From Bacteroidota bacterium (GTDB taxonomy: Bacteria > Bacteroidota > Bacteroidia > Chitinophagales > Chitinophagaceae): DNA of 64,000 nt. A program made the translations under genes and the position numbers. This document shows, in pieces, positions 44,310-53,142 of the stretch; the first letter of the stretch is position 1, and every line of letters starts with the position of its first letter. The DNA is taken from positions 1 through 64,000 of the forward strand of contig JAFDXE010000019.1 of NCBI GenBank assembly GCA_018268085.1, in the 5' to 3' direction. The notes under the pieces were generated by a model, which worked only from the letters and a program-made list of their open reading frames with translations, did not search any database and had not been told where the DNA came from.

Positions 44310-45020
44310 TTATCCAACTTTAAACGCGGCAAAATAATAGTTGTTGGCAACGCCGATCAGTTCCAGTTTAAAATAATAACTGTCGATGAATTGCTGGTAA
44401 GCCATAAATTCATGCGTGGGAACAACGAACTCATCAAATAAAATGATGTCGCCTTTTTTAAGATAAGGAGCCAGTGAAGTAAGTGTAAACAATGTAGCGG
44501 TATAAATATCCGCATCCAGCATCACCACTGTTTTTTTACTGTTATCAAAACTTTTTAGAAAGCCGGGTAGTGTTTGTTGAAATAAACCCTGGTAAAATCT
44601 TCCTCTTGCATCTTTTATGGCCGGGATTTTACCGGAATTAAAATGTCCTTTTTTGTAAGGGCCAAAATCTTCCGGTAATCCGGTGAAAGTATCGAACCCG
44701 TAAAACCTCGATTCGGGATTTGTATTTTGTGTCATCCACCAGTCGAAAGATTCTCCGTCTGCCACGCCAAACTCCAGGTAATTGATCGCAGTGTTCAATT
44801 GTTGTTCTTCAATCACCTGCTGGTATAACCTGAATCGTTTTGTATAATCCCATTTAGAATAAAAATCGTTGTTCTTAACTGATTTGTGCTCATTGGCCCA
44901 CTTCGATAATTTAGTAAGCCAGGCAAGTTGTAAAAAGAAACCGGTAAACGGACCAAAGATCACGTGAAGTTTCAGTTTAATAAAGATCGATTTTGTGAGT
45001 CTTATGATCGCAAATTTCAT
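44310..45020 (-). CDS. TylF/MycF-like class I SAM-dependent methyltransferase
   Basis: A 236-aa enzyme. The SAM-binding strand is YLEFGVADGESF near 83, followed by FYGFDTFTGLPEDFGPYKKG and VVMLDADIY, all typical of the TylF (macrocin O-methyltransferase) family, whose members methylate sugar hydroxyls. The acceptor is unknown. It is alone, convergent to carB, and its promoter box ends five bases from the ATG, so it may be leaderless. Confidence 0.88.
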   Translation of the reverse strand: MKFAIIRLTKSIFIKLKLHVIFGPFTGFFLQLAWLTKLSKWANEHKSVKNNDFYSKWDYTKRFRLYQQVIEEQQLNTAINYLEFGVADGESFDWWMTQNTNPESRFYGFDTFTGLPEDFGPYKKGHFNSGKIPAIKDARGRFYQGLFQQTLPGFLKSFDNSKKTVVMLDADIYTATLFTLTSLAPYLKKGDIILFDEFVVPTHEFMAYQQFIDSYYFKLELIGVANNYYFAAFKVG

Positions 45021-45025
45021 AGCTG

Positions 45026-45033
45026 CAAATATA
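45026..45033 (-). promoter_or_regulatory. -7 promoter box (TATATTTG) abutting the TylF-like gene
   Basis: Exact TAnnTTTG match on the minus strand, its last G six bases from the A of ATG. A CAA (TTG on the minus strand) lies 21 bp further upstream at 45055-45057, a plausible -33 element. Confidence 0.5.
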
Positions 45034-45072
45034 ACAGAAACCCGATAAACATTTCAAGAAGGCTACAGTTGG

Positions 45073-45116
45073 TTCAGCCGGGGCGTTCGTTAACGGTTTA
45101 GCAAACGCCGGCTGAA
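45073..45116. repeat. long GC-rich imperfect hairpin
   Basis: ttcagccgg pairs with ccggctgaa (9 bp) and, after a 2-nt bulge, cgtt pairs with aacg; the centre contains gttaac. It is far more GC-rich than the flanking DNA, has no T-run on either side and lies between divergent genes, so it is not a normal terminator. It may be a dispersed palindromic element. Confidence 0.5.
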
Positions 45117-45255
45117 ATTTACCGCGGCAATAAATAATGTATGCCATCATTTATTATTCAATGCAGCAAAATATTTTTTCAGTGTTACCCAACCTTTGTT
45201 ATTTTACGGGAGTATATAGGGAAACATTTTTTTTCTAAACATAAATACCAAAACG

Positions 45256-46182
45256 ATGAAACGAATTTTGTCCGTAATTACTGCAATGATCATGTCGGCA
45301 TGTATGCTCTCTGCTTGTCATGATTGCCCCCCAACTGAAAACCACGATGTATCCGTAGATGCCGGTATTAACCAGGTTATTCAATTACCAACTGCCGCTG
45401 CCAGTTTGCAGGGAACGGTTTTATCAGGCGCCACTTCAACCATGACTTATGCCTGGACGCAATTATCAGGGCCAGGTCAGGCTACAATTTTAAGCAGCAG
45501 CACTACTGCAACCGGCGTAGAAGGATTGGTTGCGGGAACGTATGTATTCCAGTTTGCTGCAACAAACAGTTATAATAACACAGGTATTGATACCGTATCT
45601 GTAGTTGTAACATCAGCACAGGTGCATACACTGGAGTTGCAGCCGGCAAATAATCCAAATGAAACTGCCATGGTGCAAACATTCCCGAATAACTACAGCG
45701 ATCCTTCTTCACCGGAATTTATTGCTGAAGCATGGACCAGCGGAGGTGCAACCTTTAACATCCGGAGCATGGTGCAGTTTGATCTGAGCAGCATTCCTGC
45801 AGGATCAACCATTACTTCTGCCTCATTGAGTTTGTTTACCAATCATACACCACTGAATGGCAACCTGGTAGATGCAAACTTTGGTTCTTCCAACCAAATG
45901 TACATTGGCAGAATTGTTCAACCCTGGACACCTACTACCTTATGGCAGGATCAGCCTTCTGTAGACGTAGCTACACAATTGCTCGTTCCGCAGTCAACCA
46001 GTTCATTTGAAGACCTGATAGATTTTGATGTAACAAGTTTGGTTAACCCAATGTTCTCGGGAAATAACTACGGATTTAAAATTTACCTTCAGAATGAAGT
46101 AACTTATAACAGCAGGATCTATTGTTCAAGTAAAAATGCCGATGCAACCAAACATCCGAAGCTGGTTGTAACTTATTTCTGA
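45256..46182 (+). CDS. lipoprotein with PKD-like and DNRLRE-like domains
   Basis: A 308-aa lipoprotein (lipobox LSACHDCPP, Cys near 21). Residues about 30-125 form a PKD/REJ-like Ig fold (YAWTQLSGPGQATIL, AGTYVFQFAATNS), and 126-308 resemble the DNRLRE/CBM96 fold (MVQFDLSSIPAGSTITSASL, LIDFDVTSLVNPM, KHPKLVVTYF). Such proteins are usually exposed on the surface and can bind polysaccharide or act structurally; function is not determinable. A hairpin terminator follows at 46232-46264. Confidence 0.8.
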   Translation: MKRILSVITAMIMSACMLSACHDCPPTENHDVSVDAGINQVIQLPTAAASLQGTVLSGATSTMTYAWTQLSGPGQATILSSSTTATGVEGLVAGTYVFQFAATNSYNNTGIDTVSVVVTSAQVHTLELQPANNPNETAMVQTFPNNYSDPSSPEFIAEAWTSGGATFNIRSMVQFDLSSIPAGSTITSASLSLFTNHTPLNGNLVDANFGSSNQMYIGRIVQPWTPTTLWQDQPSVDVATQLLVPQSTSSFEDLIDFDVTSLVNPMFSGNNYGFKIYLQNEVTYNSRIYCSSKNADATKHPKLVVTYF

Positions 46183-46231
46183 TTAATAATAACGCTATGA
46201 ACGCGGCACATTGCTGTATAAATGCTCAACC

Positions 46232-46264
46232 AAATACCCGCAGGCAAATACCTGTAGGGTATTT
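46232..46264 (+). terminator. probable terminator after the PKD lipoprotein gene
   Basis: Stem aaataccc / gggtattt (8 bp) plus cagg / cctg inside, followed by TT, GG and TTTT. It reaches the presumed TTG start of the sigma-factor frame, implying that the sigma gene is fed by read-through or starts further in. Confidence 0.6.
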
Positions 46265-46881
46265 TGGTTTTGAAGAATGGCAATGGCAAAGAAAAAATTG
46301 AAACGTCTGCTAGCATCCAACATTACTTGAAAATATTCCGAGCACATATCGATAGTATTCTGGAAGGTTGTAAAAAAAATGATCGTTTAGCGCAGGAACA
46401 ATTATATAAATATTATTATGATAGCATGATGAATATGTGTTTGCGTTATACTTCCTGTGAAGCGGATGCAAAGCATGTTTTAAATGCAGGTTTTTTCAGG
46501 GTGTTTAAAAGTATCCATCAATACAATGCCGGTAAAGGCAGTTTATACACCTGGATCCATACGATCATATTGCGTTGCTGCCTTGATTTTGTGAAAGAAA
46601 AACAACCGTTAACCTACTTCAATGAACTCAAAGAAGTAACGGAAGTATATATTGATGCCGATGCCGATCAAAAAATAAATGCAGATGAAATTCTACAGAA
46701 GATAAGGTTGCTGCCGCCCGCTTCACAAATGGTTTTTAACCTTTTTGTGGCAGAAGGATTTAGTCATAAAGAAATTGCTGAAAAACTTAACATCAGTGAA
46801 GGCACCAGTAAATGGCATTTGAACGAAGCGAGGAAATTATTGAAACAATTTTTAGTAAAAAATGAAACCAGTAATCAGTGA
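46264..46881 (+). CDS. ECF-type RNA polymerase sigma factor
   Basis: An up to 205-aa sigma-70 family protein. Region 2 spans about 33-105 (GCKKNDRLAQEQLYKYYYDS, YTWIHTIILRCCLDFV), region 4 about 145-198 (LLPPASQMVFNLFVAEGFS, HKEIAEKLNISEGTSKWHLN). No ATG lies before region 2; TTG at 46264 gives the longest frame and overlaps a terminator, so TTG at 46327 (HYLKIFRAH, giving MKIFRAH) is an attractive alternative. The stop overlaps the GTG of the partner gene by four bases, so the two are translationally coupled. Confidence 0.85.
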   Translation: MVLKNGNGKEKIETSASIQHYLKIFRAHIDSILEGCKKNDRLAQEQLYKYYYDSMMNMCLRYTSCEADAKHVLNAGFFRVFKSIHQYNAGKGSLYTWIHTIILRCCLDFVKEKQPLTYFNELKEVTEVYIDADADQKINADEILQKIRLLPPASQMVFNLFVAEGFSHKEIAEKLNISEGTSKWHLNEARKLLKQFLVKNETSNQ

Positions 46882-48443
46882 ATGAAAACACACGATATGA
46901 AAAAGACCTGGTAAAGCAATTGCAGGATATTTCGCTCCCCGATAAAAACGATGATTGGGAATTGATGAAAAAAATGCTGGATGAAGATGATAATACGCCA
47001 GCGGTTCCGGTTATGTTCAACCGTTTGAACAGAACATTATTGTTTTTTGCATTGCTGATATCCATTGCAGGCAGCACCTGGTATTTCACGTACTATTCTT
47101 CTAAGGCTGCACAAAATATTGCAGGAAAATCAGCTTCATCAAAAAACACAAACCAGGAAGTGGATTATTCTGCTTATTCGACAGATATTACGAAGAACGG
47201 AACGAAAACATCTCCATCGTCGTCCATTCAAATAAATTCACAGCCTGGGGGAAATAACATCTCTTCAGTAAAAAAAATAACAAGGCCAGCATCCGTTGAA
47301 AAAAATCCGAAACGAATAAATAATTCGGGCATACAATCGTTCAATGAGAAACTGGCCATAAACACCGGTATCGGTAATGAAACCGCCACCGCTAACTTTA
47401 CAAAAAAACGAAAGAAAATTACAGATAAAGGCAGAAAGAATGTACACTATACAAATCCCGGAACGGAAACAGTGCAACAGGAAAATACAACGGGAACGGA
47501 AAGCAGAACACCTGCTCACGAAAATAAATTTAATAAGAAGACCATAGCGCAAATTCCGGATATCAGTAGAAATAAGCATCAATTGTTTGCTGAAAACAAT
47601 ACTGTACCATCTGTAAATACAGATAGGGGTAATACAGCATTATCAACAATTGCAATTAATGAAGAAGATAGTTTGGGTTCAACTAATGCTAAAGGAGATT
47701 CTTTATTATCGATAAAACAAGTTACTGCCGGATTAAACCCAACTGTACATTCAGTGAATAACAAAAAGAAGGAACATAAAAAGAAACAGTTCGTCGGTTT
47801 TGCATTCGGTATCGGGGAACAGCAATCTTTCAGATTGTCGCAACATTACAATTATCCCGGCAATAGTTATGGGTTCAAATTCAGACTGAGAGATTATATC
47901 CCTTCAGTGTACCTGCGCTACTATACTTCCCATTGGTTTGGGCATGTGGGTTTCAAATACGCAGCGCCGGTTTTTGTAAACCAGTTTTTATATGAGCGCA
48001 ATGTTGATGCGGCACCTTTCAATTACACAAGTAAGTTATATATCCTGAAACATGTGTATGCAAATGAACTGTCTGCATCTTATCATCGTATCGTTTTACC
48101 ACGGTTTGCTGCAGGCGCAGGCGTTAAATACAGTTTTGTTCATTCCGGTACTACCCAGGTTGATTACACCAGGAAACGCTATGGCATTAGAGCAGATTCA
48201 CTGATCAGTACAAGTTTTGTTTCTACAAAATCAGGTGCCGGTTACATCCGGTTTTTAAACACTGTTCACTTTGATCTTGATCTGCAATACCAGTTTAAAA
48301 AACTCTCCGTTGGTGCAACGTATTCAATTGCGCTGAGTCCTTATGTAAATTATGAAGATCCGTTAACGCTGGTAGCATCAAAAAAGAAAACAAACGCTTT
48401 CAGAATTTTCCTTTATTACGATTTATGGAGGCGTAAAAATTAA
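46878..48443 (+). CDS. sigma-factor partner with inner-membrane helix and C-terminal outer-membrane barrel-like domain
   Basis: A 521-aa protein starting at GTG and coupled to the ECF sigma gene. Residues 1-50 are a short cytoplasmic segment (YEKDLVKQLQDISLPDKNDD, WELMKKMLDED) in the place of an anti-sigma domain; 53-72 is one membrane helix; about 75-295 is a Lys/Asn/Ser/Thr-rich linker without predicted fold; about 296-521 is a beta-rich region with alternating aromatic residues (VGFAFGIGEQQSF, SVYLRYYTSHWFGHVGFKY, FDLDLQYQFKKLSVGATYS) like a PorT-type barrel. There is no cleavable signal peptide. The chain would span both membranes. I know proteins of this layout in the phylum but not an established role. 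Confidence 0.75.
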   Translation: MNENTRYEKDLVKQLQDISLPDKNDDWELMKKMLDEDDNTPAVPVMFNRLNRTLLFFALLISIAGSTWYFTYYSSKAAQNIAGKSASSKNTNQEVDYSAYSTDITKNGTKTSPSSSIQINSQPGGNNISSVKKITRPASVEKNPKRINNSGIQSFNEKLAINTGIGNETATANFTKKRKKITDKGRKNVHYTNPGTETVQQENTTGTESRTPAHENKFNKKTIAQIPDISRNKHQLFAENNTVPSVNTDRGNTALSTIAINEEDSLGSTNAKGDSLLSIKQVTAGLNPTVHSVNNKKKEHKKKQFVGFAFGIGEQQSFRLSQHYNYPGNSYGFKFRLRDYIPSVYLRYYTSHWFGHVGFKYAAPVFVNQFLYERNVDAAPFNYTSKLYILKHVYANELSASYHRIVLPRFAAGAGVKYSFVHSGTTQVDYTRKRYGIRADSLISTSFVSTKSGAGYIRFLNTVHFDLDLQYQFKKLSVGATYSIALSPYVNYEDPLTLVASKKKTNAFRIFLYYDLWRRKN

Positions 48444-48527
48444 TTTAACCGCAAACGGGCGGAAAAATCACAAATTGTACCGTGGTTTTTCCCATCTGAT
48501 ACAATAGCTGGTACTGTACATTCGATT

Positions 48528-50627
48528 GTGCAACCGTATCAGATTCCCTTTTGGAAAACTTCTCCCTTTTGCCGGCTCATCCTTCCGTTGATTGCCGGTA
48601 TCATTGTGCAATGGTATGGCAAATGTTCGCTTTTGTATATCGCTATTGGTGCTTCCTGTTGTATAACTGCGTTTGGATTGTTGTACCTGTTGCCGGTGCA
48701 TATCAGATTCAGGTTGCAAACCATGCTGGGCGTTTTGCTGATGATGATCATTGGCTTAGCCGCTCTTTTTTTTACATGGAATAAAGATATTCGTCATGAT
48801 GCAAATTGGTACGGCCACAAATTATCATCCGAAAGCAGTTTGCTGGTATCGATCACAGCGCCCGTTATAAAAAAATCTTCCTCTCTTAAAGCAACTGCAG
48901 AAGTTAAGGCTATCTATACCGATGGGAAATGTACACCCGTAAATGGAAAACTGCTGTTGTATTTTTCCGCCGACAGCATCGCCGGCAACCTCCAATACGG
49001 CAATTGCCTGTTGATAAGAAATACACTGCAATCAATCAGGAATTCCGGCAATCCCGGGGCGTTTAACTATGAACGTTATGGAGCATTTCAGCAATTGTAT
49101 CATACCGCTTTCCTTAGAAGTACCGACTGGGTTTTGCTGGAGGAAAAAAGAATCAACCTGTTCCGTCAGTGTATATTTTACCTGCAATCCAAAACAATTC
49201 AAATTATTCGAAAATATATTGATGCCGGAAGCGGCATAACTTCTATTGCTGAAGCATTGCTCATCGGGTACAAAGAAGATCTTGATCGCGACCTGGTACA
49301 GGCATACAGTAATGCCGGCGTGGTACACATCATTGCTATATCAGGTTTGCACCTCGGGCTAATTTATGTTATGCTCGTTTGGTTATTCGGTCGCATACCC
49401 TGGATAAAAAAACAAAAATATATACATGTACTGTTGATACTCGCCTGTTTGTGGTTATTCTCTTTGCTTACGGGGGCATCGGCATCTGTATTAAGAAGTG
49501 CAGTTATGTTTAGTTGTGTGCTGGTTGGTAAAACGTTTTTTAAACAAGCCAGTATGTATAACGCACTCGCTGCTTCAGCATTTATATTATTGTGTTACGA
49601 TCCGTTCCTGCTATGGGATGTAGGATTCCAGTTGAGTTATTTAGCAATAACCGGAATTGTATTGCTACAGAAGCCGATGGAGAATATCCTGTATGTTCAA
49701 CATCGCTGGTTGAGGAAAATATGGAGTATGCTTGCTGTTACAATTGCAGCGCAGGTGTTTACATTCCCTGTGTGTATTTTTTATTTTCACCAGTTCCCGA
49801 ATTTGTTTTTTATCAGTAACCTGCTTGCAGTTCCATTATCTACCCTCATTTTATTTGGAGAAATAATCATTATTGCGGTTTCATGGATTTCTCCGCTGGC
49901 GGTTGTATTGGGAAAGTTAACCGGTTATCTTATCTGGTTAATGAATGCCATAATTATTTTCTGTAACAAATTGCCGTATGCAGTTACGGATAGCCTGTAT
50001 GCGAATTTCAGTACCACTATATTTTTATATGTTATGGTTTTTGCAACCTGCAGTTTCCTGGTTAATAAAATGCGTTCACACTTGTTTGTAGCCTTGTTTG
50101 CTGCCATAGCCTTTGTAGGTGTACATGCACTTGAACAATGGACGGTAAGCCGGCAGAAAAAAATCATCATTTACAATACCCCGAAATACAAGGCGATAGA
50201 TTTTATATACCATGATCAGTATGTATTCTGTGGCGATTCATTGCTTACCCGTGATGGTTTTCTAAGAAATTTTCACCTTAAACCAGCACGTATTTCCCTG
50301 CAGGTGCATGAAATTTCCAGCAATATGCCCGGGTTATTTTTTCAACCGCATGCAATCAGTTATTGTGGCCGTAAACTGATCCTTATTGATACAACGATTC
50401 ATTTTCAGCCCCGGGATGAAAAAGTAAAAGCTGATATACTGCTGCTATCAAAAAACGCCAATATACGTATAGAAGAATTGCTTACTGCCTTACGGCCTTC
50501 CCGGGTGGTTATTGATGCGTCGAATAGTTTGTGGAAAATTGCGAAATGGAAAAAAGAGTGCTTAGCATTAGCTTTGCCCTGCTTTTCAATACCCGAACAA
50601 GGTGCATTTGTACTGGATATTGAATAA
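48528..50627 (+). CDS. comEC: ComEC/Rec2-family DNA uptake channel
   Basis: A 699-aa inner-membrane protein for passage of single-stranded DNA during transformation. The N-terminal DUF4131-like part has helices and an OB-like soluble domain (about 95-200), and the competence domain has AEALLIGYKEDLDRDLVQAY and VHIIAISGLHLGLIYVMLVW with further helices to about 525. The C-terminal 160 residues keep the end of the beta-lactamase-like fold (ADILLLSKN, SRVVIDASNS, FSIPEQGAFVLDI) but show no HxHxDH metal motif. The likely start is GTG at 48528. It follows the sigma-partner gene by 84 bp on the same strand. Confidence 0.9.
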   Translation: MQPYQIPFWKTSPFCRLILPLIAGIIVQWYGKCSLLYIAIGASCCITAFGLLYLLPVHIRFRLQTMLGVLLMMIIGLAALFFTWNKDIRHDANWYGHKLSSESSLLVSITAPVIKKSSSLKATAEVKAIYTDGKCTPVNGKLLLYFSADSIAGNLQYGNCLLIRNTLQSIRNSGNPGAFNYERYGAFQQLYHTAFLRSTDWVLLEEKRINLFRQCIFYLQSKTIQIIRKYIDAGSGITSIAEALLIGYKEDLDRDLVQAYSNAGVVHIIAISGLHLGLIYVMLVWLFGRIPWIKKQKYIHVLLILACLWLFSLLTGASASVLRSAVMFSCVLVGKTFFKQASMYNALAASAFILLCYDPFLLWDVGFQLSYLAITGIVLLQKPMENILYVQHRWLRKIWSMLAVTIAAQVFTFPVCIFYFHQFPNLFFISNLLAVPLSTLILFGEIIIIAVSWISPLAVVLGKLTGYLIWLMNAIIIFCNKLPYAVTDSLYANFSTTIFLYVMVFATCSFLVNKMRSHLFVALFAAIAFVGVHALEQWTVSRQKKIIIYNTPKYKAIDFIYHDQYVFCGDSLLTRDGFLRNFHLKPARISLQVHEISSNMPGLFFQPHAISYCGRKLILIDTTIHFQPRDEKVKADILLLSKNANIRIEELLTALRPSRVVIDASNSLWKIAKWKKECLALALPCFSIPEQGAFVLDIE

Positions 50628-50677
50628 CGGTTGCTCCACCATTTTTTCAAACTATAAACGGCCAGCGGCAGGGTATT

Positions 50678-52198
50678 ATGAAGAAAATTAAATCAGCACT
50701 GATTTCTGTTTTTTACAAAGATGGACTGGATACAATTGTTCGGGAACTGAACAACCTCGGCATCACGATTTACAGTACAGGTGGTACACAACAGTTCATA
50801 GAAAAAATGAACATTCCCTGTGTACCGGTTGAATCGCTCACGAGTTATCCTTCTATTTTGGGAGGCAGGGTTAAAACATTGCATCCTTCTGTATTCGGCG
50901 CCATACTCGGCATACGTGATGATGAAAAGCACCGGCAGGAAATGGCCGAGTATCAAATTCCTGAAATCGACCTGGTGATAGTTGATCTGTACCCTTTTGA
51001 AGAAACGGTACGCTCAACAAACGATGAAAACCTCATCATCGAAAAGATTGACATTGGCGGTCCGTCAATGATCAGGGCAGCGGCCAAAAATCACCGCGAT
51101 GTATTGGTAGTTGCTTCCAAAAACGATTATGCCTTACTGGAAGATATTCTTAAAACACATAAAGGAGAAACTACCCTGGAACAACGGCGCTTCTTTGCGA
51201 TCAAGGCTTTTGATGTATGTACTTCTTATGATACAGCCATTTCCAATTACTTTCATGCATCACAGGTAATAACGCCATTTAACAAAGAAGAGAAATCATT
51301 GCGATATGGTGAAAACCCTCACCAGTCGGCAAGTTTTTACGGCGATCTGAAACAATTGTTCTCTCAACTAAACGGCAAAGAATTATCCTACAATAACCTG
51401 GTGGATGCCGATGCAGCAGTACAACTGATCAGGGAATTTGGCGCCTCTTCCGTAACAAGAGAATTTGTATTTGCTATCATTAAACATACAAATGTGTGTG
51501 GCATATCGGTGAAGGATACACTACATACCGCCTGGCAACATGCGCTGGCCGGAGATCCTGAAAGTGCATTCGGTGGTGTATTGGTTTGCAACGGAGAAGT
51601 AGATGAAACAACGGCAACCGCCATCAACGAATTGTTCTTTGAAGTACTGATCGCATTTTCCTACAGTGAAGCAGCGTTGAGTATTTTAAAATCAAAGAAG
51701 AACCGCATACTGCTTGTTTTAAAAGATGCAGAATTACCAAAGCAACAATACCGTTCTATGTTAAACGGTGTTTTAATGCAGCAGGCAGATGAAGGCAATG
51801 CACTGGAATGGAAAGAAACAGGAGGAAGGGAAACAACAGCAGATGAAAAGAAAAATCTATTCTTTGCCAATGTTGTTTGCAAACATCTGAAAAGTAATGC
51901 CATTGCACTGGTGAAGAATAAACAACTGATTGGAAAAGGCTGCGGACAAACCAGCAGAATTGATGCGTTGAAACACGCTATTGATAAAGCAAAACAGTTT
52001 AATGCAGATTTGTCGGGCGCAGTGCTGGCGAGTGATGCATTCTTTCCATTCGATGATTGTGTGAAAATTGCACACGAAGCAGGCATCACTGCATTTATAC
52101 AACCGGGTGGTTCCATCCGTGACGCAGACTCGGTTGAATACTGTAAACAAAATAATCTCGCAATGGTGATGACGGGAATGCGTCACTTCAAACATTGA
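50678..52198 (+). CDS. purH: bifunctional AICAR formyltransferase / IMP cyclohydrolase
   Basis: Catalyses the last two steps of IMP synthesis. Length is 506 aa. The N-terminal MGS-like cyclohydrolase domain (about 1-140) includes GITIYSTGGTQQFIE, GGRVKTLHPSVFGAIL and DLYPFEETV; the AICAR transformylase domain has RYGENPHQSASFY, LSYNNLVDADAA, IKHTNVCG with the catalytic Lys-His, and ASDAFFPFDDCV. The final IQPGGSIRD and MVMTGMRHFKH are as in the family. Confidence 0.97.
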   Translation: MKKIKSALISVFYKDGLDTIVRELNNLGITIYSTGGTQQFIEKMNIPCVPVESLTSYPSILGGRVKTLHPSVFGAILGIRDDEKHRQEMAEYQIPEIDLVIVDLYPFEETVRSTNDENLIIEKIDIGGPSMIRAAAKNHRDVLVVASKNDYALLEDILKTHKGETTLEQRRFFAIKAFDVCTSYDTAISNYFHASQVITPFNKEEKSLRYGENPHQSASFYGDLKQLFSQLNGKELSYNNLVDADAAVQLIREFGASSVTREFVFAIIKHTNVCGISVKDTLHTAWQHALAGDPESAFGGVLVCNGEVDETTATAINELFFEVLIAFSYSEAALSILKSKKNRILLVLKDAELPKQQYRSMLNGVLMQQADEGNALEWKETGGRETTADEKKNLFFANVVCKHLKSNAIALVKNKQLIGKGCGQTSRIDALKHAIDKAKQFNADLSGAVLASDAFFPFDDCVKIAHEAGITAFIQPGGSIRDADSVEYCKQNNLAMVMTGMRHFKH

Positions 52199-52221
52199 CA
52201 GAGATGCCATGAAAACAAAAA

Positions 52222-53142
52222 ATGAACAACACCGCTAAAGGTTATATTGCGCTTCTCGTTACAAGTATTGTGTGGGGAACAACATGGGTTGCCAGCAGGG
52301 TGGGCATTGATCAGTTGCCTGCATTGCAAATGGCCTATATCAGGCAGTTCATTGCCGGATTAAGTTTTGTTTTGTTTTATATCGGCGTGAAAAAATATTC
52401 ACTGCCCACCATGCGCCAGTTCAGGTGGATTACGGTGATGGCGATACTGATGTTTGTTTCGGCAAACGGACTAAGCACCTGGAGTTTGAAATATATTCCT
52501 ACCGGGTTAAGCTGTCTTATTGGTGCGTTGTATCCGTTGTGTGTGGTGATCATTGAAAAGGTTTTTTTCAAAAGCAAAGAATTAACGATGCTCACTTTTA
52601 TTGGTTTGTTCCTCGGAATAACCGGTATTGGTATTGTATTTTACGAACATTCTTTTCAGGGCATCAACAGCCGGTTTTTTATAGGTGTGGGATTATCCGT
52701 TATCGCCATGTTATCGTGGGCGCTGGGAACGGTATTTCTTTCCAGGAATAAGGAATCTATTGATCCGTATTATGGCACCGGCTGGCAAATGCTCATCAGT
52801 GCTGTTATCTTATTTTTCATCACACGCCCTTCTTCGGCCAACCTCCCGTTGTCAGCCATTTCATTTAAAACCTGGATGATCATTTTATACCTGGTGATCT
52901 TTGGTTCATTGATTGCATTTGCGGCATTTATATATTCGATGAAAACATTACCTGCTGCGATTGCTTCCCTGTATGCATATTTTAATCCGCTTGTAGCTAT
53001 GGTGCTCGCATCTTTTGTAGTAGGGGAGAAACTAACGGTAAACCTTATATGGGGCGCAATAGTTACCCTGGCAGGTGTTTACCTGGTGAACTATAGCATT
53101 AAAAGAAAAACGGAAAAAGTTATCGCTGAACCTGAGCAATAA
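52222..53142 (+). CDS. EamA-family (DMT superfamily) transporter
   Basis: A 306-aa inner-membrane protein with ten predicted helices made of two EamA repeats (first at about 5-140, WGTTWVASRVGIDQLPALQM; second at about 152-295, ALGTVFLSRNKESIDPYYGT and LYAYFNPLVAMVLASFVVGE). Members export amino acids or metabolites; substrate unknown. It starts 23 bp after purH and may be cotranscribed. Its last 23 bp overlap the convergent deacetylase-like gene. Confidence 0.92.
   Translation: MNNTAKGYIALLVTSIVWGTTWVASRVGIDQLPALQMAYIRQFIAGLSFVLFYIGVKKYSLPTMRQFRWITVMAILMFVSANGLSTWSLKYIPTGLSCLIGALYPLCVVIIEKVFFKSKELTMLTFIGLFLGITGIGIVFYEHSFQGINSRFFIGVGLSVIAMLSWALGTVFLSRNKESIDPYYGTGWQMLISAVILFFITRPSSANLPLSAISFKTWMIILYLVIFGSLIAFAAFIYSMKTLPAAIASLYAYFNPLVAMVLASFVVGEKLTVNLIWGAIVTLAGVYLVNYSIKRKTEKVIAEPEQ

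Noticed and set aside
45073..45116. Integron attC site
   Set aside because: It contains gttaac and an imperfect hairpin but lacks the paired RYYYAAC and GTTRRRY boxes, and no integrase or cassette genes are nearby.
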